Shown here: positions 26,701 through 35,289 of the stretch, piece after piece | Layout: each line of letters begins with the position of its first letter | How positions within the stretch are numbered: the first letter of the stretch is position 1 | NCBI GenBank assembly: GCA_963965975.1 | Contig: OZ014411.1 | Coordinates: 14,276,501-14,340,500 of the forward strand | Length of the DNA stretch: 64,000 nucleotides | Direction of reading: 5' to 3' | From: Xestospongia bergquistia | Taxonomy: Eukaryota > Porifera > Demospongiae > Haplosclerida > Petrosiidae | The notes under the pieces: generated by a model | Databases searched by the model: none | Told to the model about the DNA's origin: nothing | Seen by the model: the letters and a program-made list of their open reading frames with translations, nothing else | Made by a program: the position numbers and the translations under genes

Positions 26701-28168
26701 TTATTAAAAATATTGAATTACGCTACATTAAATATGTAAACAGTTGTGATAAAAGAATATATAGGTTTACAAATCAAGTTAGTATACATGTGATTCAAAA
26801 CATGTAACTATAGTATTACATGACTGGTCTTATATGGACATCTAAAATTACCCACATGTATCTAGTTACTATACAATTGTATGTATGTACCACTGTATAA
26901 ATAAATATGTTATTTTGGCAATTTATAGCTTAGATGAATGTATTACTATGAAATATAAAATTTATGTGAAATACAATACAATTTGTTGCTTGTAAAAGTA
27001 CATTGTACAAACAAATTGCATGTTAAGTCACAAGAAACCTGCATTCCATAGTAATGCTTCCCTTTTAACTATGTACTAGTGGTTAAAATAACATATTAAT
27101 TATTATAGTGACGTGTACCCTATTAGTCAATAGACAAAACAGACAACACATGTTTATTTTGGTTTTCCCCAACATATAATTTATATTCCTGCATGGTTTA
27201 CAATGTAGTTAGTTATGCAATTATGTAGATTTTGAGTAAGTTTTTCTTGCTATTAATTTATATCCTCATTTTTTGCAAATCTTATTTAAGTACGCTAGAT
27301 GACAGTTACTAATGATACGTTTGATAAAAGCATAATGTTTACACAAGTAACACCAAATGTCATCCAATTCGTTGGTTTCAATGTACCTTTATTGTCAGAG
27401 CACAAATAAATTTTACTTCTTACCTTTGTCATATGTACAATAAATGAAAAAAAATATATACAAAGTTCCATAGTTCCCAAAATTGTATTATAGTAGTATG
27501 CATGCATAATATTAGCTTACTGATAATTTCTTTATAGTCATTGCTGAGATATAACTGAATATTTCAGACACATAAATATCAGGAGGTCCAATTATTCCAT
27601 GCATATGTAATGTGGGACTGTTACGATAAAAGTAAGGAAGACCAATAGTATGTGGAAGATCGGTCTGTGTAGTAACAAAGACAACAAAAACATAGTAATA
27701 AAGTCAATAATATTTGTATTTTATTAGAAATTTAGTCCGTGGTACATACTGATTTCTGCTAATAATTAATAATTTTGATATCTAAGTTTAATTAAAGAAA
27801 ATTACTTGATCTTCATTGAATGGAAACGGAAAGAAGCAATAATTATTAAATAAATGAAGATCAACTTTATCAAGAAGACTAAGAAATGCTTTCCGTAAAG
27901 CAACTTGTACAAAAGCATCACACTCTCTTGGTGATATGAAGTTATGAATTGAACAAGGTGAATATCCCAATATAGCAATGACCATATCTAGTGAACAAGG
28001 ACAAGAGAATGGACCAGTAGAGGGAGGTAAAGTTGAATAATCAGGAAATGTTGGTGTTGTTGGTTGCTCTTCAGAATTACCTCTGCTACTGTTAGTACTA
28101 ACAGTCACTACAAAGTCTACTTTTATCAGTGACAAGTTTATCAGAACAAGAGTAAGTAGACGATTCAT
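17799..28168 (-). CDS. GABA-B-like class C GPCR, copy R3 (complete, 907 residues)
   Basis: Exons: 27806-28168, 27521-27664, 25534-25704, 24443-24547, 24040-24105, 23193-23286, 23015-23130, 22321-22635, 21991-22060, 21455-21655, 21216-21387, 20357-20510, 19744-19851, 18811-18948, 18376-18705, 18214-18324, 17799-17864. They sum to 2724 bases, a whole number of codons, with no internal stop that I found. Signal peptide MNRLLTLVLINLSL; Venus flytrap to about residue 510; linker with several N-glycosylation sites; helix 1 about 573-597, helix 2 about 614-635, helix 3 in 657-692, helix 4 about 698-718, helices 5-7 within 739-848; coiled coil about 850-890; last exon ends KSYI. GABA-B receptors are obligate dimers coupled to Gi/o through such domains; partner and ligand here are unknown. 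Introns hold no other gene. Confidence 0.87.
26930..27190. repeat. Intron-2 block of R3, inverted relative to R2
   Basis: The reverse complement of this stretch matches R2 intron 2 around 15050-15350. Shared segments include CAAAATAAAC, TTTTGTCTATTGA, GTTTCTTGTGA and TACTTTTACAAGCAACAAA. R1 and R5 carry neighbouring segments in the R3 orientation, so R2 holds the flipped version. Confidence 0.55.
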
Positions 28169-28249
28169 ATTTGCTTTGATAACGTGCAGAATTGAGTATA
28201 GTCGGTCTTAGTCTCCTTTAGTTAGACGTACTGGACATCTACTGAATTT

Positions 28250-28396
28250 TAGCAGCCCAATGAGATTTTAGAGAGATAATTAAATTTGGTAAAAGTAATG
28301 TAGGGCATTCTATAATCCCCAGTCTGCCACGCCCCCTAGCATTGCGGTCTGATTCTTTGGTCAAAAAATGACGTTTAGTGACGCCTTGCACTCTAA
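28250..28396 (-). promoter_or_regulatory. Putative R3 promoter block
   Basis: Contains AGCAGCCCAATGAGATT (CCAAT type, 28251-28267), an imperfect form of the R2 hairpin (CAGTCTGCCACG ... GCGGTCTG, about 28320-28352) and TGACGT at 28369-28374 with a second TGACG close by. Order and spacing follow R2. Function is inferred. Confidence 0.45.
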
Positions 28397-29019
28397 ATTT
28401 CGATATCAACACGACTTTAAGCTTAAGAATTGTCATTCAAGTCTGACCCATCGCTAAGAGAGAAGGATCTGGGAACAATTGCATGTAAAAATCTTGGAGG
28501 TCACAGAAAAGCTTTGTTCATTTACGAGCTCCTCTTTTTCACCTGTTCAAGCTGAGTCAGCAATAGTTAATAAAGTCTTCAGCTACTCGACACTCTGCTC
28601 TTAAAGCAGTACAAGAAAGTTTAGTTAGTAAAGTACAGTCTGTGCTTCTATTTGAAAGATCAACTCCAATCATTTACTTTTTCTACCTCTCCTAACACGT
28701 GCTCAAGTCAAAGTATGCTCAGCCTACATCCATTCCAGCTCTGCCAGTCGGTCCTATATGTGCTTGTCCCCAGACCTTTATCAGGTTATTAACTTTAAAC
28801 GTAAATTACTGCAATCAAATAACTTTATCAACTATTGTTGATACAGTTATCAGTTATGATTTTCTAGTGATGTATATGTATGATTTTCTAGTGATCGTGA
28901 GTATACTTTATCAACATCTGTTTAAGGGTTTGATTCCACTTTTCATCCAATCCATTTGCCTATTAAATTTTACTCATAGTAATATATCATAAGCAACTGA
29001 CTACAATACCTGGGGATGA
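28397..29019. other. R3 distal upstream region and junction with the inserted block
   Basis: Up to about 28550 it matches R2 upstream DNA. Beyond that the sequence is unrelated to any other copy, so the foreign 5.7-kb block appears to start near 28560-28620. The plus-strand open frame 28699-28992 has no recognisable domain. Confidence 0.45.
28831..28875. repeat. 45-base direct repeat, left copy
   Basis: Starts ACTATTGTTGATACAGTTAT and matches 30941-30985 at 44 of 45 positions. A partial tandem copy of its end (ATGATTTTCTAGTGAT) follows at once. The two copies bracket the integrase fossil. Confidence 0.9.
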
Positions 29020-30720
29020 GAGGGTGTGGTATAGTGTCATTTTACATTAGGCAAGGAAATGGCCTCCACCCATTTTGTAAAATAATCTAAGAAAACAATT
29101 CTAACTTCTAGATGTTGGAGATACTGGGCTGACAAAGTCTCGGATGAAGCTCACAGTTAGTGACAATTAGGTTTTGTTCATCCTCATTACAGATATTAAC
29201 ATACATGATATAAACAACATTAAATTTTAAACAAACTTACCACCTCTTTAAAATCATTCCATACACATTGTTTTGCTTTCTTTTTCACAACTGGCAGGGA
29301 AATGGGTTAATTGTCTTATTATCAAGACAGTGACAAAGGTGGTCCCTTAATTGATGTTGAATATAGGTTATTTGTGTTGAGGTTTGCCAGCCAGAAATAG
29401 ATGTGTCAAAAGCTAACGAAATCCCCACAACCATTTGTACCATGTCCATCATGGTTTGATAGATATCTTTCAGAAATTTCTGTCCAACAGTGATGACTGC
29501 ATTACTCAGCAGCCTATCATTGATCAATGATTTCTGTCTAGATCTGACAGAAACAATGTTAATTCTTGTATCCAATCTAGGGTTGGGACATGCTTCTTGT
29601 TTGTTAGGTCCACACAGTCTATTGGAAAAGAGCTAAGTAGTGAAGTGAAACACTTAAAGTATACATACATTCAGAATTAAGGGATTTCTTTCTTGTCCAT
29701 TGCTGCTGTTTCCTCTTTTTAGCATCACTGATGACAGCTAATGCAGCTAATGATAAGCCCCTTTGATCAAGTCTTCCTTTACAATCTTTTTTATTAGTCT
29801 GATGTGAAGTACCTATTTAACCTGTGGGTAATATGGAGCTGTTTAGTGTTGTTTGATGTTGAGTTTTCTCATTAATTCTTTGCTTCAAACATTTTTAAAC
29901 TCTCTCCCTGATGTTATAATTCTTGGGAGATCTATAGTCATAAAAAGCTAGTAAAGGAATGAATGATTACCACTGTTTAAAATATTGATCTGTCATACCT
30001 TCAACAACTTATAAGCAACTCCTACATCGTCTTTTGTTAATAAAGCAGCTGCTGTGACCAATTTTGTGAAATAATCACTAATTGTCAATTTCCTGATTAA
30101 GACAGAGGTGACAATGGTCCAATATAATCATCCCCAATGTGGTGCCATGGTGAATAAAATAGTATAGAGTGTAGCTCTGGTCTCATAGTTGTCAACTTGT
30201 CTTTCATTCTTTGACATTCATCACATGAAGATACCTATAACAAGTCACAGTACAACATATAATAAGAACAAGGCATCAATTTCCTCACATTTTGTATGAC
30301 TCCATACAATGTAAATCTCTCAATAATTCTATTATAGTTCTTTTTTCACCAAGATGTCCGATGTTGGGTCAGCATGGCAACAGTGCACAATTTGTAAATT
30401 ATCAGTCTTTGATCGCACATACCCACTGAAAATAGAAACACTATTATAAATTATTGCAAGATAGTAAAAAAGAAATTGAAAAAAATAATATAAACTTGTC
30501 CTGGCTTTTTCTCATAGTACACTTCTCTTTCTCTCAATGTTAGCTTGTCAGCCTTTTTCCTAATTAAATGCTTCTTCCATTTAGCAGGACAATCTGAGGC
30601 ATATGTTCCATTTTCTATGTAGTTTATTGCCTCCTAATCATGTTCCCATCATCTCTCTCCTTTGACATTTTTCTGACACTTTGAAATTTCACCAGGTGGT
30701 TAAAGCTCTCCATTTAAGTA
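29020..30720 (-). mobile_element. Broken integrase-bearing retroelement fossil (Ty3/gypsy-type, possibly GIN/Ginger lineage)
   Basis: A degraded minus-strand element. Near 30500-30600 a charged segment (CPAKWKKHLIRKKADKL) resembles the leader of these integrases. Around 30180-30370 lie pieces of the HHCC zinc-binding region (GHLGEKRTI, then SCDECQRMK). Around 30020-30120 is the start of the integrase core (DYFTKLVTAAALL). A second core fragment (DYFTKWVEAISLP) at about 29030-29085 shows that at least two related copies or a rearranged one are present. No protease, reverse transcriptase or clear LTR was seen. It is broken in many places and looks old. Whether the parent was a Ty3/gypsy LTR element or a Ginger-like relative with the same integrase cannot be settled here. 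Confidence 0.65.
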
Positions 30721-30940
30721 GACACAGCCTAAGAAGTGATAAAATGATTTGTATGCGTTAAGTTTCATTTCTCTTTGCCTCTGACACCCTTACATCCAAA
30801 TATTGAAAGACGGAATTAATTTTGCAGCCTTTACATTGCAAAATTTTTCATGACAGGTAAGTGTATGATAAAATATTGCGTGACATAAAAAGAAGAAAGT
30901 TTCTGAGTAAAAATAATAATGGATATATCTATTTACATCT

Positions 30941-30985
30941 ACTATTGTTGATACAGTTATCAGTTATGATTTTCTAATGATGTAT
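30941..30985. repeat. 45-base direct repeat, right copy
   Basis: Matches 28831-28875 with one difference. It covers the last codons and the stop (30960-30962) of the kinase-DUSP gene. Confidence 0.9.
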
Positions 30986-33664
30986 TGTTCTCCTTGGGCC
31001 AACTACTATCAAAATTTCTCATTTCTAACATTAATATCTGAAATATAGCAAAAAATAGTAATAATATAGTAATTCATCATTATACCTGTCTATTATAAAT
31101 ACCAACATTAGGTAAAGTCTGGGTTAAATTAGTAAGTAGATCATAACTGTTTGTCATGTAACATTTCCACAGTCTACACTCAATAGTGTTAGATAAGTTG
31201 AATAGTTCTTTTCCCTTCTCAATAACAGTTTCTATTATAATAAAAATACATTACTCAGAGGATATTTATGACATACCTACAGTGTCAAATATATCAAATG
31301 ACCACAGTATTATATTATTAGTATTTGGATGTATACATAGTTTTAATTCAACCTTCTTTGGCCAACTACCATCAGGATTTCTTACTTCTAACATTAACAT
31401 CTACTAGAGAGAATGAAATTAATAACCTCATATATCATAATACCAGTCCTCCATAAATACCAGCATCATGTAAAGTCTGATCTAGATTAATATGTACTTC
31501 ATAGCTGTTTATCATGTAATGATCCCATAGTCTACATCCATCAGTTACAGGTATACTAAACAGTTCTCTTATCTTCTGTATAACAGTACCTACAATAATA
31601 GTTTAATGTCATGTAGTTAATTATGTCCTTGTTCTTACCAATTGTGGTTGCTCTACTAAAGTGAACATATTTGACATCATTGACATGTGGATACAAAGAC
31701 ACTTTAAGTTCAAGCAGATAGACATCAACCTTCAAATGCTTTACATAAGTACCATGTTCCACTACATACCTAATAGTAAATAATAACAGTATAGTATAAT
31801 ACTATCTTATTCTTACCTACAAATAGGTTGTGATCCTACTGAGAGTCCATACCAACTAACTAAGAGATCCCATACTGGTTTAGGGAGTAAAACATAGTCA
31901 AACCATTCAATTAGATCATCTCTTAAGGTGTTTGGTTTAATATCTGTATAATGAATAAAGCAAAGTGTAGATTCTCAAATATCTTACCTTTGAATAAATT
32001 TAGATTATCTAAAGGACCAGGATCACCAATCTCAATACCAGATTTCCACTGATCCCAGGAGTCAAATCCAGCATTAATCTTCCATTGTGTGAGCCATCTT
32101 TGATCAACCAAATACCTAATAACATGATAGAGAATTATAAAAGGGGTCAAATACATTTTACCAGCTATCTCCTTTTCTTAACTGTTGTACCAATAGTGGT
32201 TGTATGATATCTTTTTGATCTTGATATAAAGGAGCTGTTTGCAGTTCAGATTCTAGAATGTTAATTACATCATGTTTAGACTTTAGAGCATTTTCAAGCA
32301 CTTTGTTAAGTGATGTCACATCTGCTTTTAGCTGTACATTCTCATCTATTAGTGATTTCACTGTGATGTTTGCTTTATGTAACAACATTTCAGCTTTAGT
32401 TAGCTGTCTTTGAAGATGATCTAATTGCTGTTGTAATTCTAATGATTCACTTTCTTTTAGTCTAGTAACTTCTCTAGCTATACGTACTTGCTTTTGATAC
32501 TCCTGAGACTGTGTTTGAAGTTGTATTAGTTTAATGTGTTCATTTATTTCTTTTTGTTTAGAATTTGTCAATAGACTAGTTTTGTCTACAGCTGGTTCTC
32601 TCTTATCCTCATGAGTATGTTTGGTCCCTTGTTTAGACTTTTGAATCCTGTCTTGTAAACACACTACTTCACTTTCTTTAGATTGGACTAATTGTTGTAA
32701 ATCACTGATCTCTTTCATCATCTCTAGTTTATTCTTTGAAGGTGTGATTTCAGAGAGAGCACCATCAATACGCTGAATTGCTTCATTCATAGCTGGTCTA
32801 TTTTGGGGTTTATTGTCGAGACATTGTCTTGTAAAATGATAGAGAGGGTTATTTTGTAATTGTTTAGTGTACTTTGATCTTCTATCCCACTCTGAGACCA
32901 AATCAAAAGATGTCCATCTAAACCAACCAGTACTCGGGACATACTGATCAGTAGGTTTAGGCCATTGGTGTGTAAAGACATGGAGGATGAGACAGCCATA
33001 GGAGAAGACATCTAGCTTGTGATCATAACTTGGATTGTCCTTATGAGCTTCAGGAGGCATTACACTCCAATTACCTGGTGCTTTAGTAAATTCTTGTTGT
33101 TTGAAGGTATCTGCCATTCTGGACACACCTAAGTCAGTTATCTTGGCTATAAAGTTGGAGGTCAGCAATATGTTATTGGCTGTGAGGTAACGATGGACAA
33201 TGGGAGGTGTCTTACAATGAAGATAATTAAGACCCTTTGAAATATCAAGAAGAATGGAGTACTTGATTTGAAGTGGAAGATCTTGATGTGTTTCTAAACA
33301 GTGTGTTAATGACAGAGGAAGATACTCCATTACTAACATAGGTAGTCGAGAATGTTGAGAGAAATGGACACCCATTAACTGAACAATGTTTGGGTGACGT
33401 AACTGACTGTGACAAAGACACTCTTCAGCAAACTTAACTAATGTTTCACTCTAGGAAGAGATAACAAGATGTAGTGATTATTTCATTATTAACTAGTATG
33501 TGTACCTGTACAATAGCTTCATGTAGAGTCTTACCAGCACAAACCAGTCCACCCACTCTAACTTCAACTACCACACCATAAGCTCCACGACCTAATTCTT
33601 TACCAGTCTTCTTTACATTATCCAGTAACAAAGACTTAAGCTGATCCTGACGTCTTCCTGCCAT
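30960..33664 (-). CDS. (Pseudo)kinase - coiled coil - DUSP - UBL - UBL fusion protein, 775 residues
   Basis: Exons: 33506-33664, 32162-33450, 31988-32115, 31817-31943, 31639-31769, 31444-31589, 31277-31400, 31086-31231, 30960-31037; total 2328 bases, all junctions GT-AG and in phase. Start is the ATG giving MAGRRQDQLK; the frame upstream has only GTG. Kinase domain about 20-285: glycine loop GRGAYG 25-30, Lys45 in VCAGK, DLG 159-161, PPE 185-187, RP at 271-272. The catalytic motif reads HRY (Tyr141) instead of HRD, so catalysis is doubtful. About 290-478 is coiled coil. From about 480 a DUSP domain follows (YLVDQRWLTQWK, GFDSW, PGPLDN, LLPKPVWDLLVSWYG), as in USP4/11/15, then two ubiquitin-like domains each ending in a SWPK motif. 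No ubiquitin-protease Cys or His box is present. Likely cytosolic; a ubiquitin-linked scaffold role is inference. Confidence 0.88.
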
Positions 33665-33949
33665 TTTTACAAAGTCTATAACATCCACACCTCTCTCCTA
33701 ACCCACAATCAACCCATGAGGTAGAAAAAGTTTACACAAGGTTTTGTACAACTGTTAACTAAATAATTACTATTAAGAATTATACTAAGATCCCAATAAA
33801 GTAATACCATCATTACAAAACTGAATTGTAATCATATACTTTGAATCTGAAAATACTGCAATGTATTTGTTAATAAAACTGCATATAAAAATAACAGTGC
33901 TAATAAAGTTAAGAAATAATTAAATTTAGTATTACAATAAATGGCTTAA
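33665..33949. other. Probable upstream region of the kinase fusion
   Basis: AT-rich, with no exon seen. It separates the kinase start from the NHL fragment. It may hold the kinase promoter, but no motif is convincing. Confidence 0.4.
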
Positions 33950-34345
33950 CTAAAACACTAGCACATATTCTTTCTCCCAGTCACAAACACAAACAAGATC
34001 AACAGCAATACCACAAGGAGATTGTATGTGTCCTTTCCCTTTCTGACTAACTACTTGACCATCTATAGAGAAGACAGGCACATTTAAATCTCCCTTTTCT
34101 GTTATGTACATATTGTCTCCATTAACACAGATATCTTCAGAGTCTTTTCGTATGGGTTGTTCATCTTGCATATAAATATGATTTTGAAAACTACTGTTAA
34201 TATGACCTATTATTTGTACTCTATAGCTAGTATTAATAACATACATTTTGTCTTCATCATCAAAAGCTATATCCATACAATGAATGAATGATCCTGGTTA
34301 TTACCAAAACTACCAATTGAGACAATGAAGTCAAGTGTGTTAAGA
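33950..34345 (-). pseudogene. NHL-repeat beta-propeller fragment
   Basis: The open stretch 34276-33950 encodes MDIAFDDEDKMYVINTSY, then EDICVNGDNMYITEKGD, VFSIDGQVV and GIAVDLVCVCDWEKEYVLVF, which are NHL-type blades of the form gIAvD..g.vyV.D..n.rV.vF. Immediately upstream a further blade piece (DFIVSIGSFGNNQDH) is in another frame, so a frameshift lies near 34290. There is no start, signal peptide or companion domain. NHL repeats and kinases co-occur in some sponge proteins, so it may be the remnant of an N-terminal partner of the kinase gene below. It could also be an exon of a decayed TRIM-NHL-like gene. Confidence 0.6.
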
Positions 34346-35289
34346 TTATCCTTGATCACTGGTTAAGTAGTGACAGATTGGTTCATTGAAGGACAGACAG
34401 AAAGATAGATGTACATCCAACACAGATTGATTTATTAAGAAGAAAACATGCAGGCATTTAAATCAAGATAGTAAATTGATAAGTGAATGAAAAATAAAAT
34501 GGATGGATAGATGAATTGATAATGAGGTGAACAGATTGGACAGATTGATACATGTTATTAAATAGAGCTGATTTAGAAAGTGAATGAATCAAATAAATTG
34601 AAAGATGAGCAAATGAATAATGAGGCAAACAGATTTATTAAAACAGACAGACATACTGAAATGAGCAGACAGACAGACAGACAGAGATAATAAGTTAAAG
34701 AGTGAATAGATGATATTGATGATTGATAAAAATATACTTATTTAAAGCATATAGGATTGGGACCAGTGGATGATAAGTCCCTATGAATATAAAAGCCCCG
34801 AGCTCCACACTGACAATAAATGTTTTACTATGAGATTGTTACTGACAATACAAATTTTGTTCAACGTACACCTTGGACCTTTCAAATTCTTCAATATATG
34901 TTGTGAACTTTAACTAGTACAAGATCAAAGTACGAACACAGTGAAAAAGTTTATTTTGATAGTCAAATGTCTTTTATAATTATGTATACCAGTACAAGGC
35001 TGATATTTTTGTGGACTTTTCTAAGTATTCTTCCTGCTGTTAATTCCATGTGGGTGTTGATATCATAACAAAAACAAAATTAGATGACAAGTTAAATTAA
35101 AATGCAAGAGTCAAGAAAAGGTTTACAATCAATAATACAATCAATAATAAACAAAACCCTTGTTATAATGAAAATATGTTTTCAATAATTACATCTACTG
35201 AATTAATAAAATTCTTTGCACTTAATTATACATAATTAGACTTGTTTAAAAGGAATATGTGCAAATAAAAGCCTTTAAGACTTTCCTTT
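34345..35289 (-). repeat. Duplicated 3' flank of R4
   Basis: Aligns with 4070-5176. The start GATCACTGGTTAAGTAGTGA marks where the array resumes after the inserted block. Contains a GACA tetranucleotide run at 34665-34686. Confidence 0.7.

Noticed and set aside
28699-28992. Plus-strand open frame of 97 codons
   Set aside because: It includes the 45-base direct repeat, has no domain and no splice-site support.
29285-29575. Minus-strand open stretch between the two integrase fragments
   Set aside because: Not recognised as any family; it lies inside the degraded element and I cannot tell element from host sequence, so no separate gene is called.
33665-33688. Longer kinase N terminus (VDVIDFVK)
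   Set aside because: It begins at a GTG, not ATG; the first ATG gives MAGRRQ.
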